Source of the DNA: Nonlabens marinus S1-08
GTDB lineage: Bacteria; Bacteroidota; Bacteroidia; Flavobacteriales; Flavobacteriaceae
DNA length: 64,000 nucleotides
Direction of reading: 5' to 3'
Assembly (NCBI RefSeq): GCF_000831385.1
Contig: NZ_AP014548.1
Span: forward strand, 310,001 to 374,000
Position 1 is the first letter of the stretch. Each line of letters starts with the position of its first letter. Of this stretch, positions 28,931-37,948 are shown in pieces. A program made the position numbers and the translations under genes. The notes under the pieces are model-generated. The model did not search any database. It saw only the letters and a list, made by a program, of their open reading frames with translations, and was not told the origin of the DNA.

Positions 28931-28954
28931 CCACTTTTTACCACTTTTTACCAC
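28931..28954 (-). promoter_or_regulatory. MraZ operator (three direct repeats, 10-bp period)
   Basis: On the minus strand this reads as GTGGTAAAAA repeated, with GTGG at 28954, 28944 and 28934. Known MraZ sites are three or four TGGGN or AAAGTGG-type repeats with 10-bp spacing upstream of mraZ, which this matches in position, phase and core. It lies directly upstream of the -7 box, so binding should block or tune dcw transcription. Confidence 0.75.
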
Positions 28955-29074
28955 ATTGTTGATAAAAGCAGCCTTTTCTGAATAAGTACGAGACTTATGA
29001 ACAATGTCGATGATCGATCATCGCACACTGCATCGTGTCCTTGAAGAATTCGTAATGTGGGAAATTTTTGTTGT

Positions 29075-29096
29075 TTTCGCTTTCGCGAAAGCGAAA
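29075..29096. repeat. Genome palindrome, copy 8 (intergenic, mraZ/hydrolase divergent region)
   Basis: 22-bp perfect palindrome between the two divergent promoters. Confidence 0.95.
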
Positions 29097-29148
29097 TAAA
29101 CTCAAATATTGCCTTACCAAATGGCTGATTTCATTAAACCAAATCAAC

Positions 29149-29156
29149 TATATTTG
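29149..29156 (+). promoter_or_regulatory. Promoter -7 box of the hydrolase-engB unit (TATATTTG)
   Basis: TANNTTTG match 19 bases before the ATG at 29176, divergent from the mraZ promoter. Confidence 0.65.
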
Positions 29157-29175
29157 TCTTTGACACTACCCATAT

Positions 29176-29940
29176 ATGGCGCAAGATTTAATTAAGGATG
29201 GCAAGTTTGAATACTTCACGGAAGGTGAAGGAACCCCAATAATCATCCTGCATGGCTTGATGGGCGGCTTGAGTAATTTTCAGGGCGTCATTGATTATTT
29301 TCCCAAACTAGGATATCAAGTAGTTGTACCTTCCTTGCCTTTGTATACCATGCCATTGATTAAAACCAGCGTGGGCACATTTGCAAAACACATCAACAGT
29401 TTTATTGAACACATGGGCTGGGAAGAGGTGATTCTTTTAGGAAACTCTCTAGGAGGTCATATAGGTTTAGTAACTACAAAACTGTACCCTAAAAAAATCA
29501 AAGCGCTGATCATCACTGGAAGCTCTGGGCTTTATGAAAGTGCCATGGGAGAAAGTTACCCTAAACGCGGTGATTATGAGTACATCAAGAAAAAAAGTGA
29601 GGATGTTTTTTACGATCCTGCGGTAGCGACTAAAGAGATTGTAGATGAAGTTTTTGGGGTGGTGAATGACCGCAAAAAGCTGATCAAAACTCTTGCTATC
29701 GCAAAAAGTGCCATACGCCACAATATGGCTAATGACTTGCCTAAAATGACCACGCCTACTTGCATCATATGGGGAAAACAAGATGGTGTTACCCCACCTA
29801 ACGTGGCGGAAGAATTTCACGAAAAACTTCCGGACAGTGATTTATTCTGGATCGACAAATGCGGCCACGCTGCCATGATGGAACACCCAAGAGAATTCAA
29901 TGAGGTCTTACACCAATGGCTTAAAGAACGTCAGTTCTAA
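29176..29940 (+). CDS. Alpha/beta-hydrolase fold protein
   Basis: A 254-residue cytoplasmic hydrolase. [10 protein letters not shown] is the oxyanion-hole loop, LLGNSLGGH the nucleophile elbow with Ser91, and [12 protein letters not shown] supplies the catalytic His; the Asp is probably in WGKQDGVTP. This composition matches C-C hydrolases and esterases equally well, so the substrate is unknown. A TATATTTG promoter lies at 29149-29156. engB follows after 11 bases, suggesting co-transcription, an arrangement I recall in several flavobacteria. Confidence 0.88.
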   Translation: MAQDLIKDGKFEYFTEGEGTPIIILHGLMGGLSNFQGVIDYFPKLGYQVVVPSLPLYTMPLIKTSVGTFAKHINSFIEHMGWEEVILLGNSLGGHIGLVTTKLYPKKIKALIITGSSGLYESAMGESYPKRGDYEYIKKKSEDVFYDPAVATKEIVDEVFGVVNDRKKLIKTLAIAKSAIRHNMANDLPKMTTPTCIIWGKQDGVTPPNVAEEFHEKLPDSDLFWIDKCGHAAMMEHPREFNEVLHQWLKERQF

Positions 29941-29951
29941 AAACCCATTTT

Positions 29952-30563
29952 ATGAAAATCAATAGTGCTGAGTTTATCATCTCTAATCAGGATGTATCTA
30001 AATGTCCATCCAACAGATTGCCAGAATACGCCTTTATAGGTCGTTCCAACGTTGGTAAGTCATCGCTTATCAATATGCTAACCGATTTTAAAAGCTTGGC
30101 TAAAACCTCTGGCCGTCCTGGTAAAACCCAATTGATCAATCACTTTTTGATTAATAAAAACTGGTATCTAGTGGATTTGCCTGGCTATGGATATGCCAGA
30201 GTTTCTAAAAGTAGCAAGGCAAAGTTCCAGAAATTCATTACCAAATATTTCGAGCAACGAGAGCAGTTGGTTTGTGGTTTTGTACTGGTAGATGTGCGTC
30301 ATGAGCCTCAAAAAATAGATCTAGAATTCATGGAATATCTAGGAGAAAGCGGCATACCATTCAGCATCATATTTACTAAGGCTGATAAGTTGAAACCAAA
30401 TGCGCTAGAGCGCAACGTGGAACATTATAAAAAAGTGATGCTTGATGGACTGTGGGAAGAAATACCACCTTATTTTGTAACCAGTTCTACCAATAAAGCG
30501 GGTAGAGATGAAGTACTTGCTTATATCGATGAGATCAACCAGAACATGTCTAGTGATCGTTAA
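29952..30563 (+). CDS. engB: Ribosome biogenesis GTPase EngB/YsxC
   Basis: A 203-residue TrmE-Era-EngA-EngB family GTPase involved in assembling the large ribosomal subunit. The P-loop GRSNVGKS is at 30-37, [12 protein letters not shown] is the G3 region, TKADKL is G4 and SSTNKAG is G5. Length and motif order are normal. It converges with the DUF3820 gene, overlapping it by 14 bases at the 3' ends. Confidence 0.97.
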   Translation: MKINSAEFIISNQDVSKCPSNRLPEYAFIGRSNVGKSSLINMLTDFKSLAKTSGRPGKTQLINHFLINKNWYLVDLPGYGYARVSKSSKAKFQKFITKYFEQREQLVCGFVLVDVRHEPQKIDLEFMEYLGESGIPFSIIFTKADKLKPNALERNVEHYKKVMLDGLWEEIPPYFVTSSTNKAGRDEVLAYIDEINQNMSSDR

Positions 30564-30792
30564 TCGTATTCATACGTATTTCTTTTAACATCGCCTCGAT
30601 CCCGTTGACCTTCATATCACAAACGGTCTGCATATAGTTACCTAATTTCCCCTGCGGAAACCCTTGCCTGCGGAACCATATATAATAAGACTCTGGCAAC
30701 TCACTTAGGAATTTCCCCTTGTGTGCGCCGAATGGCATCTTGTACCAAGCCAGTTCTATGAGTTGTTTATGATCAAAGGGAAGTTCAGACAA
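30550..30792 (-). CDS. DUF3820 family protein
   Basis: An 80-residue protein with the DUF3820 pattern: [29 protein letters not shown], that is, the FGKYKGxxLxxLPxxYxxW-type motif. The family has no agreed function; some members are labelled virulence or quorum related without strong evidence. It is preceded on this strand by gldC, 96 bases away, and its end overlaps that of engB by 14 bases. Confidence 0.82.
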   Translation of the reverse strand: MSELPFDHKQLIELAWYKMPFGAHKGKFLSELPESYYIWFRRQGFPQGKLGNYMQTVCDMKVNGIEAMLKEIRMNTINDH

Positions 30793-30888
30793 GGGTTTTG
30801 TGATTTATTGGATATTCTAATATAGATCTAACAATCTCCCTGTTTACTTATCCGATGCGCAGTGACAATTGATTTTGTGATCGGTCTA

Positions 30889-31230
30889 TTAATCTTCCTT
30901 CTTCAACTCCAACTTTTCCGCAAAATAATCGCAAAAATCTAACATCGTATCTCTCATTTTCTCATCGTTAGTAGCACGATGATAGGTGTCTGCCATGCTG
31001 ACTAATGTTTGATGAAAAAATACGCGCATTTCATCTACAGGCATATCTTTTGTCCACAGGTCAATACGGAAGCTTTCTTTATCCTTAGGATCCCACATGG
31101 AAACCATCATAGCTTTTGACACCGCACTTTCCACACCGCCATCTGGGGCGCTCCAGACGATGTTCTCTGGCACACGATTCTCGTCTAACTCGATTCCTAT
31201 ACGTATTTCTGAACGTTTACTATTTGCCAT
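30889..31230 (-). CDS. gldC: Gliding motility protein GldC
   Basis: A 113-residue soluble protein matching GldC (SEIRIGIELDENRVPENIVWSAPDGG at the start, and FFHQTLVSMADTYHRATNDEKMR near residue 70). In Flavobacterium johnsoniae GldC is an accessory gliding protein: loss weakens but does not abolish motility. It follows gldB immediately, with the start codon abutting the gldB stop, so the pair is co-translated. Confidence 0.9.
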   Translation of the reverse strand: MANSKRSEIRIGIELDENRVPENIVWSAPDGGVESAVSKAMMVSMWDPKDKESFRIDLWTKDMPVDEMRVFFHQTLVSMADTYHRATNDEKMRDTMLDFCDYFAEKLELKKED

Positions 31231-32208
31231 TTAAGATCTGGGTTTATATCTGGATTTATTAAAAATATCAGTGGCTGAGGTACGTATGATCTCATCCACC
31301 GCTGCATTGTTTGTTGCTGCATAACTAGACACGATCTGGTAGCCTATGTATTGAGCGATGCCTCCTGGCGTATCTTGATCGATCTCTAAATAAAATTTTG
31401 AAAAAGGTGCCGGCAGTAAAAATCGTGAAATCAATTGTTGGTCTGATTTGTAAAGCAATTCTTTATCTACAAAATACCGGTACACGTACTCCTCATTTTC
31501 TTGTGCGAACTGCATCTTGTTTTCTGGATACCCCATCAGCTGTGCAGGCGTGGATGCTGGTGCAAATAACTGCTGCACATAATGAAGCTTGCCGTAATAA
31601 ATCATCTGGTCTAAAAAACCGCGACTGGATACGGGTGGTACAAAAAGCTTTGCATAGGCTAGAGCTACGTCAGCTGCTAAGCGGTCTCTATCCAGTGTGA
31701 CTGATTTGTACTTACTAATTCCTTTATATAATTGATGGTCTGGCCCTAAGTAATTGTCAATACCTATTAATAAAAATTGAGGAGTTGGCACCACTTTCAA
31801 ATCATCATCCACTTCACTCAAAACGGTAATAACAGGCACAGGCTCAAATTCTGGAAAATAATACTCCACATGTTTCATCACCAGTTCTACTTCTTTCTGG
31901 ATGTTTTGATAGTCAAAATCAGCAGATGCCACGGCCTTTTCCAGCACGTTTTGAATAGTGTCTTGCCCAGCAATTTTAGCCTTCCAAATACTATCAGAGA
32001 CCACTGTGGGAAAGAATTGAGGAAACTGCTCTTTTAACCTAGGTAAGTCACTGAGTTGTGCGTTTGCAAATTCTTCATGAAAACGCACGAGTTCCACCTG
32101 CAACGGTATCGCTTGAATTTCCTGTTCTAACTTAGGCTCCTGGGTGCAGGAGATTATCGCTTTCGCGAAAGCGAACACTAATAAAATTGTTGTTATCTTG
32201 TTATACAT
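31231..32208 (-). CDS. gldB: Gliding motility lipoprotein GldB
   Basis: A 325-residue lipoprotein required for gliding and type IX secretion-linked functions in flavobacteria. The start is the ATG at 32208, because it begins the lipoprotein signal (lipobox ending IISC, Cys21); an upstream in-frame start at 32265 adds 19 non-signal residues. The body matches GldB (FPQFFPTVVSDSIWKAKIAGQDTIQ, ADVALAYAKLFVPPVSSRG). A genome palindrome (32158-32173) encodes FAFAKA within the hydrophobic part of the signal peptide, placing a Lys there. It is divergent from nadE, 51 bases away. Confidence 0.92.
   Translation of the reverse strand: MYNKITTILLVFAFAKAIISCTQEPKLEQEIQAIPLQVELVRFHEEFANAQLSDLPRLKEQFPQFFPTVVSDSIWKAKIAGQDTIQNVLEKAVASADFDYQNIQKEVELVMKHVEYYFPEFEPVPVITVLSEVDDDLKVVPTPQFLLIGIDNYLGPDHQLYKGISKYKSVTLDRDRLAADVALAYAKLFVPPVSSRGFLDQMIYYGKLHYVQQLFAPASTPAQLMGYPENKMQFAQENEEYVYRYFVDKELLYKSDQQLISRFLLPAPFSKFYLEIDQDTPGGIAQYIGYQIVSSYAATNNAAVDEIIRTSATDIFNKSRYKPRS
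32158..32173. repeat. Genome palindrome, copy 9 (in gldB signal peptide)
   Basis: 16-bp core; read as FAFAKAI just before the lipobox. Confidence 0.95.
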
Positions 32209-32232
32209 TTGATCCTTCTGCGAACTAATGAA

Positions 32233-32240
32233 TAGTTTTG
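32233..32240 (+). promoter_or_regulatory. Promoter -7 box of nadE (TAGTTTTG)
   Basis: TANNTTTG match 19 bases before the ATG at 32260, inside the short gldB/nadE divergent spacer. Confidence 0.6.
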
Positions 32241-32259
32241 AGTTGGTAAAAATACGATT

Positions 32260-33048
32260 ATGCAAGTAGAAAGAGTGTCAGAATCAATTACAAAATGGCT
32301 AAAAGACTACGCCCAAAACGCAGGAATGAAAGGATATGTTGTAGGGATAAGTGGTGGTATTGACAGTGCCGTAACTTCCACTTTATGCGCAGCTACAGGA
32401 CTCGATACGTTATGTGTAGAAATGCCTATCCATCAACATCTTGATCACGTAACTCGCGCTCAGGAGCATATCAAAAGTCTAAAGGCACGATTTAACAACG
32501 TGAGCGATGTGCGCAGTGATTTGACACCTGTTTTTGACACGTTTATAAAGACCATGCCTGATGCTGACCCTAGTCCATTAAAAGAATTGACTGAAGGAAA
32601 TACTAGAGCACGTTTGCGTATGACGACTCTTTATTACCATGGGGGCATGAACAGCCTTCTTGTTGCAGGGACTGGGAATAAAGTGGAGGACTTTGGGGTA
32701 GGATTTTATACTAAATATGGGGATGGTGGCGTTGATGTAAGTCCCATAGCAGATTTGCTAAAAAGTGAAGTCTATAAATTGGGAAAATACTTGTCTGTAC
32801 AGCAATCGATCCTAAAAGCTGCTCCTAGTGATGGATTATACGGAGCAGAAAAAACCGATGAAGAACAAATAGGAGCGACGTATGACGAACTCGAGTGGGC
32901 GATGGAGGAAATAGAAAAGGGAAAAACGGCAGAATCCTTTGTAGGTAGAGAGAAGGAAGTTATGCACATTTATTTGAGTTATAACTCTAGAAATCAGCAC
33001 AAAATGAACCCAATACCCTTGTGGGAATTTCCTGGTAATTTGAGATAA
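32260..33048 (+). CDS. nadE: NAD synthetase (ammonia-dependent type)
   Basis: A 262-residue enzyme that makes NAD from deamido-NAD, ATP and ammonia. SGGIDS at 31-36 is the PP-loop, ARLRMTTLYYH and VAGTGNKVEDFGVGFYTKYGDGGVDVSPIADLLKSEVYKL are family signatures. There is no N-terminal glutaminase domain, so ammonia is the nitrogen source. TAGTTTTG at 32233-32240 fits the -7 consensus. Its place beside gldB and gldC is conserved in flavobacteria. Confidence 0.95.
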   Translation: MQVERVSESITKWLKDYAQNAGMKGYVVGISGGIDSAVTSTLCAATGLDTLCVEMPIHQHLDHVTRAQEHIKSLKARFNNVSDVRSDLTPVFDTFIKTMPDADPSPLKELTEGNTRARLRMTTLYYHGGMNSLLVAGTGNKVEDFGVGFYTKYGDGGVDVSPIADLLKSEVYKLGKYLSVQQSILKAAPSDGLYGAEKTDEEQIGATYDELEWAMEEIEKGKTAESFVGREKEVMHIYLSYNSRNQHKMNPIPLWEFPGNLR

Positions 33049-33127
33049 TAACCAGTATTAACCGAAGTGAAATTACACGTAAGGTTTTACCTACAATCCT
33101 AATAGTGAAACATATACGTCTTACTCC

Positions 33128-33135
33128 TATCTTTG
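33128..33135 (+). promoter_or_regulatory. Promoter -7 box of the response regulator (TATCTTTG)
   Basis: TANNTTTG match 31 bases before the ATG at 33167. Confidence 0.6.
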
Positions 33136-33166
33136 GAAGAATGGGAAAAATGAAAGAGCGAAGCCA

Positions 33167-33793
33167 ATGAATATTCTTATAGCTGATCACCATCCGGTAT
33201 TTCGTCGAGGATTAAAATGCATGTTGAAGGGTGATAAAAACTTCAACTTTAAAGGTAAAGTAGAAGATGGTAGATTTCTTATCAATGAAATTCAAAAGCA
33301 CCATCCTGATATTATCATTTTAGAAATTGACCTACCTAATTCTAATGGGGTAGGAACTTTAAGACAAATACGCAGTCATTTCCCAGAGGTAAAGATTCTC
33401 GTTGTAAGCTGTCATCCTGAAGAGATCTATGCGATATCTGCAGTTAAAGCAGGAGCAAATGGTTTTATCGCTAAAACTCGAACAGTAAAAGAGATTAAAA
33501 GCGCGTTATTCACTATTTGTAAAGGGGACAACTTCCTATCTGACAACATTAAGAAAAAAGAAAGCAGTGATTCTCGAAAAGCCGAGATCTTAAAATTCAA
33601 AACTTTATCTACTCGTGAGATTGAAGTATTGAATCTTCTATCCCGTGGAAAGCGTAACAAAGAGATTGCTCAAGATCTTTCCATTAACGAGAAAACAGTC
33701 AGCACTTACAAAACAAGGTTGCTCAAAAAGCTAAATGTGGATAACATAGCAGACTTGATCCACCAATCTCGATTACTACAAATTACAGATTAA
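33167..33793 (+). CDS. LuxR/NarL-type response regulator with atypical receiver
   Basis: A 208-residue two-domain regulator. The receiver (1-120) keeps Asp7 and the Lys of GFIAKT, but the second acidic residue is His8 (ADHHPVF where ADDHPLF is usual) and the phospho-acceptor position is Glu53 in ILEIDLP, where Asp is expected. The C-terminal LuxR helix-turn-helix is intact: LSTREIEVLNLLSRGKRNKEIA and KTVSTYKTRLLKKL. No sensor kinase gene is adjacent. It may be phosphorylation-independent. A TATCTTTG box lies at 33128-33135. Its end overlaps that of dnaG by 4 bases. Confidence 0.88.
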   Translation: MNILIADHHPVFRRGLKCMLKGDKNFNFKGKVEDGRFLINEIQKHHPDIIILEIDLPNSNGVGTLRQIRSHFPEVKILVVSCHPEEIYAISAVKAGANGFIAKTRTVKEIKSALFTICKGDNFLSDNIKKKESSDSRKAEILKFKTLSTREIEVLNLLSRGKRNKEIAQDLSINEKTVSTYKTRLLKKLNVDNIADLIHQSRLLQITD

Positions 33794-35748
33794 ACGACTC
33801 TATTCAATCGTTTTCCTAAATAACGGTGAAGGACTAAATTGTCTTTTATCTGAGACATTATTTCCAAGCGTTCTACCTCATCATCAGTCATTTGAGCCAT
33901 CATCGATTGAATTTTTGTATCAATCATCAACCTACGGAAATTCAATATCGTATCCATTAGATAAGTTGCCACCGTATCTTCCTTTTGTTTTACAAATATC
34001 TGTCGTTCATCCCAGCGGCTTAATTGATATCGATCTTCGTCCATAATAAGATCTGCTACTAACTGGGCTTCTTCATCACTCAATTCTGTCATCACCGTAT
34101 TCACATCAATTCTACCTTGCAATAAGAGAACGTCAATTAATTTAGGGTACAGCTTTTTAAAAGAATCGTTAGAAAATTCAATTTCATCATTTTGCAGATC
34201 GACATACACTTTTTCATAGACAAGCATCGTGTCTTTCTTTTTCTCAACTACCAGATCACCACCATCTGGTTCTTGTAGGTATTCTTCATCAAAAACCTCT
34301 TCACGTTCTCCGTAAAGTAGTAAGATTCTAATGATGTTGCGCTCTAGGACTTCCCGGCGATCCACAGCTTTTGTTGCCGGAGCATCTGCTACTTTTTGCA
34401 TTCCTTGAGACTCCTGCTCGCGTTTCTGCTTTTTGCGAACTTCTGTAATTTCAGAACTGCGCATTTGAGCAAGAGTGGAAAACAAAACGTCTTCCCCTAT
34501 TTCAAGAATAGCAGCACTTTCTCGTACATAGATTTCACGGGAAATATCATCTGGGATTTTAGCAATGCTTTGCACAATCTCCCGGATCATCCCTGCCTTC
34601 TTGATAGGGTCGCCAACCGCTTCTTTTTTCAAAAGACCGGACTTAAAGCGTATGAAGTCCACGGCATTATCTTTCAGAAACTCTTTGATCTCAGATTCCG
34701 TGTGGGATTTTGCGAAACTGTCTGGATCCTCACCTTCAGGAAAAGTGCAAACACGTACATTCATTCCAGCTTCTAGAATCAAATCAATCCCACGTATCGC
34801 AGCTCGCAATCCAGCGGCATCCCCATCGTAGAGGACGGTTATGTTTTTAGTTAGTCTACTGATCAATCGTATTTGCTCCGTGGTCAGAGCAGTTCCAGAA
34901 CTGGACACCACATTTTGAATTCCTGCCTGATAGAGCTGGATGACATCAGTATATCCTTCTACTAGATAGCACAAGTCTTCTTTAGCCATTTCTTGCTTGG
35001 CTTCATAGATACCGTACAGAACTTTTGACTTGTCATAAATCTCACTTTGCGGTGAGTTTAGATATTTTGCAGCTTTCTTTTCACTGTTTAGAATCCTACC
35101 TCCAAAGCCCAAAACTCTACCAGACATGCTGCGTATAGGGAACATTACCCGACCTTTGAATCGGTCGAACTGCTTGTCGTCTTTAACGATGGTCAAGCCA
35201 GTTTTTTCTAAAAACTCCAGCTTATAGCCTGCTTTAATAGCAGCATCTGTAAAAGCGCTCCACTGCTCTGGCGAATAGCCTAGCTGAAAATAATTGATGG
35301 TCTCTTCTGTGAAACCTCGCTCTTTGAAATAACTGTAACCTATACTGCGGCCTTCGTCAGTTTTGAGTTGGCCTGCAAACCATTCGGCTGCAAATTTAGA
35401 AACCAGAAACATGGACTCTTTCTCATCCTGCATTTGCTTCTGCTCGTCGGACTGCTCCGTTTCTTCCACTTCAATCCCATATTTCTTAGCGATGTATTTG
35501 ATCGCTTCTGGAAAAGTAAAATGCTCGTGCTCCATGATGAAGGTCACTGCATTCCCCCCTTTACCAGATGAGAAATCCTTCCAAATTTGTTTTACCGGCG
35601 ACACCATAAAACTGGGGGAGCGCTCGTCAGTAAAAGGACTAAGCCCCTTGAAATTACTTCCTGATTTTTTAAGTTGTACAAAATCACCAATGACTTCTTC
35701 TACCCTGGCGGCGTCGAAAACGGCATCAACTGTAGTACGTGAGATCAT
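33790..35748 (-). CDS. dnaG: DNA primase DnaG with degenerate zinc-ribbon
   Basis: Primase that lays RNA primers for replication, 652 residues from the ATG at 35748, where homologues begin (MISRTTVDAVFDAARVEEVIGDF). An in-frame TTG at 35793 lies 5 bases past a -7-like box (35799-35806) and cannot be excluded as start. The TOPRIM core is intact: LVEGYTDVIQL and LYDGDAAGLRAAIRG. The N-terminal CHC2 zinc-ribbon fold is recognisable, but its ligands are replaced (Ser37, Thr40, Asp58, Ser61 where Cys, His, Cys, Cys are usual). Confidence 0.94.
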   Translation of the reverse strand: MISRTTVDAVFDAARVEEVIGDFVQLKKSGSNFKGLSPFTDERSPSFMVSPVKQIWKDFSSGKGGNAVTFIMEHEHFTFPEAIKYIAKKYGIEVEETEQSDEQKQMQDEKESMFLVSKFAAEWFAGQLKTDEGRSIGYSYFKERGFTEETINYFQLGYSPEQWSAFTDAAIKAGYKLEFLEKTGLTIVKDDKQFDRFKGRVMFPIRSMSGRVLGFGGRILNSEKKAAKYLNSPQSEIYDKSKVLYGIYEAKQEMAKEDLCYLVEGYTDVIQLYQAGIQNVVSSSGTALTTEQIRLISRLTKNITVLYDGDAAGLRAAIRGIDLILEAGMNVRVCTFPEGEDPDSFAKSHTESEIKEFLKDNAVDFIRFKSGLLKKEAVGDPIKKAGMIREIVQSIAKIPDDISREIYVRESAAILEIGEDVLFSTLAQMRSSEITEVRKKQKREQESQGMQKVADAPATKAVDRREVLERNIIRILLLYGEREEVFDEEYLQEPDGGDLVVEKKKDTMLVYEKVYVDLQNDEIEFSNDSFKKLYPKLIDVLLLQGRIDVNTVMTELSDEEAQLVADLIMDEDRYQLSRWDERQIFVKQKEDTVATYLMDTILNFRRLMIDTKIQSMMAQMTDDEVERLEIMSQIKDNLVLHRYLGKRLNRVV

Positions 35749-35821
35749 GGAATTTTCTGCTTGAAGAAGTTGCTGAAAATGGATCGCCAGCAATACTTCA
35801 AAAATAGGGAAAAGGATTGTT

Positions 35822-35851
35822 TTGAGTTCGCTTTCGCGAAAGCGAACTCAA
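35822..35851. repeat. Genome palindrome, copy 10 (intergenic, longest)
   Basis: Perfect over 30 bp: the 20-mer is flanked by TTGAG and CTCAA. It lies upstream of dnaG and after the small barrel gene's far side. Confidence 0.95.
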
Positions 35852-35882
35852 CAAAAAATACCAGAAACTATTCAAGCAGCTA

Positions 35883-36647
35883 CTACCTAAATCTGAAACC
35901 GATACTTACATGACGTTGATCTACAGGTGAGTCTTTGAAAATTGTATTCAAGCCATATTTTGCGAAAATCTGTAAATGGTGATTTCCAGCGTAAGCACTC
36001 AATCCATAAACAAATCTTTCCATCTCAAAGTCATTGTTAAGACTGGTAGAAATATCGCGTCCACTGCGTTCAAACTCCAATAACTGGCTTGTTGCGGTGT
36101 TTAAGCCTAGATAGCCGCCTATGCCAACTACAAAGGTTTCGGTTCGATCATATCTTGACACGCCGTTATCATATGTCTTCAACTCGCCGCGCCCTATTTC
36201 TAGATGCAATGGGACGATAAGTGTGGATTGAGCAAACTTTGATTTGTCCACATTAAATGGAACTGGTTCCAATGTTGTAATATCATCATTAGTTTCAAAC
36301 TGCCTATTACCGTTGATCCTAAGAGTCTGCCTTTGAACTGAAAGTCCATAATTAAAACGCAATAAGTCATCTTCCTTTTGAAGTCGCGTAGAGAAATCTA
36401 TTCCAAATTCAAATATGCCCGAACCCCAAAAGCGATAATCATCACCAATTCCATTGCCATCACCTAAGGCTTGATTCCAGCCTATTGCCACAACAAGATT
36501 AGTTGTGGTCATCACCTCGCGCTCTTTTCTTTCTTCATCAAAGAAGTTCAAAAAATCATAAGGTCCTTTTTCCACTTCTTCTTCAGATTCCTGCGCAAAT
36601 GTGATCACACTAAATAAGAACGATAATAACAAAATGAGATGTTTCAT
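35883..36647 (-). CDS. Outer-membrane beta-barrel protein (paralogue of the next upstream gene)
   Basis: A 254-residue exported protein: signal peptide (residues 1-18, ending FAQ), an acidic stretch, then alternating strands with aromatic girdles and a terminal FRFR, typical of a small porin-like barrel. It is clearly paralogous to the 379-residue protein upstream: both carry an NGNR-F segment, then V/A-D-K-x-KF-x-Q, then PLH-x-EIG and a glycine-rich GIGGYLGLN or GLGGYAGFN. Likely in the same transcription unit as the sigma/anti-sigma pair, though a strong hairpin (36674-36703) separates the two barrels. Function unknown. Confidence 0.75.
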   Translation of the reverse strand: MKHLILLLSFLFSVITFAQESEEEVEKGPYDFLNFFDEERKEREVMTTTNLVVAIGWNQALGDGNGIGDDYRFWGSGIFEFGIDFSTRLQKEDDLLRFNYGLSVQRQTLRINGNRQFETNDDITTLEPVPFNVDKSKFAQSTLIVPLHLEIGRGELKTYDNGVSRYDRTETFVVGIGGYLGLNTATSQLLEFERSGRDISTSLNNDFEMERFVYGLSAYAGNHHLQIFAKYGLNTIFKDSPVDQRHVSIGFRFR

Positions 36648-36669
36648 GAGAGATTAGTTTTTATAAATA

Positions 36670-36703
36670 TAAAACAACCCTTGTAATTCCTTACAAGGGT
36701 TGT
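36670..36703 (-). terminator. Hairpin between the two barrel genes
   Basis: Perfect 13-bp stem (36674-36686 with 36691-36703) and 4-base loop, with a short T-tract on the minus strand. It would terminate or attenuate transcription between the 379- and 254-residue barrel genes. Confidence 0.7.
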
Positions 36704-36726
36704 CTTGGGCTAATCGATCATGTAAT

Positions 36727-37866
36727 TTACCAATTCCAACGGACTCCAAATGCCATATACTGTCCATCTACTGACCCTGTGTCAAATATATCATTAAGTG
36801 CCATTCGACCGAATATGCTGAAATCATCAATCCCCACATAGGCATCTACACCGTATAGCAACACGTTATTATCAAATGCATTAATAGTGGTTTGCTTGAT
36901 ATCGTCACCAGACAATTCATATTTATATTTTAATCTAGAACTCATGTTAAAACCTGCGTACCCACCCAATCCAATTTTGAATTTCTTGTAATTATCAAAA
37001 CGCACACGTCCATCTTCATACTCTTTGCGATTAGTTCCTCCTATTTCAAAATGTAAGGGAAAAACCAATTGATCTTGACGAAATTTTGCTTTATCTGCAT
37101 CAAAACTCAGTCGCTGAATCTGTGTGTTATCTGGGTCACTAATCGTGAACGCTCTGTTACCGTTGAGCTCAGTGCCCTGGCTTTGATATTCGATACCATA
37201 CTTGAACCTTACGGTTTGACTTTTATTAAGGGCTGTTAGCCAATAAACACCTACCGAGAAATAGTTATTATTTGCATAGCTAAAATCATCAATGCCTAAA
37301 TCATCGCCATTAATAAAGTTATACCCGAAACCTAAAGAAAGTCCAGAGGTGGTATTGACGTTCTTATCTGCCTCTTTATTGCGATTTTTAATGCGAATAT
37401 TCACTCCGTCTCCAAAATCTGCAACCACAGCGTTGCCTTCTCCATTAGACAGTTTAGTGGTCACCTTTTCAAATTCTATTTGAGCGTCAATTAATCGATT
37501 GTGCTTATTTATTCTTTCGGCAAATTGTTCTGCAGTACCTTCTTTGTCTCTTTGAGCCATTTCCTGCGTATAGGCATCTATTTTATTAACTCTTTCATCT
37601 ATTTCCTCTATTCGTTCAGCAAGTTGTGTCCTTTGATTAGATTCATAAATCCTCTTTTTCTCTACTAATGCATCTATATTTTTACGCTTTGTTGCTTGAA
37701 TACTTTCATATATCTTTTCTGATTCATAGTAAATAGTTCTTGGTTCTCCGTTTATCGTATCGGTTACTTTATATAGGTCGTCTAGCGTCGATTTATTCTG
37801 CGCGTAAGCTGCAAGCGTGCCAGCCAGCATTAAAATGATAGTTATAAAGTGTAATTGCTTTTTCAT
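36727..37866 (-). CDS. Outer-membrane beta-barrel protein with N-terminal coiled coil
   Basis: A 379-residue exported protein: signal peptide (1-22, ending AYAQ), a charged helical region of about residues 45-145 (EKKRIYESNQRTQLAERIEE and similar) that should form a coiled coil, then a barrel of about 220 residues ending GVRWNW. The barrel is paralogous to the downstream 254-residue protein. It lies 82 bases after the anti-sigma gene. The coiled coil may reach through the periplasm towards the peptidoglycan; this is inference. No family name can be given. Confidence 0.72.
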   Translation of the reverse strand: MKKQLHFITIILMLAGTLAAYAQNKSTLDDLYKVTDTINGEPRTIYYESEKIYESIQATKRKNIDALVEKKRIYESNQRTQLAERIEEIDERVNKIDAYTQEMAQRDKEGTAEQFAERINKHNRLIDAQIEFEKVTTKLSNGEGNAVVADFGDGVNIRIKNRNKEADKNVNTTSGLSLGFGYNFINGDDLGIDDFSYANNNYFSVGVYWLTALNKSQTVRFKYGIEYQSQGTELNGNRAFTISDPDNTQIQRLSFDADKAKFRQDQLVFPLHFEIGGTNRKEYEDGRVRFDNYKKFKIGLGGYAGFNMSSRLKYKYELSGDDIKQTTINAFDNNVLLYGVDAYVGIDDFSIFGRMALNDIFDTGSVDGQYMAFGVRWNW

Positions 37867-37948
37867 GATAGTTGATTTTAAAGTGAGTGATTCCTGTCTG
37901 CTATACCTAAATAGCTGATTATTGTTATTTATATTTTTTTTTGATTTA

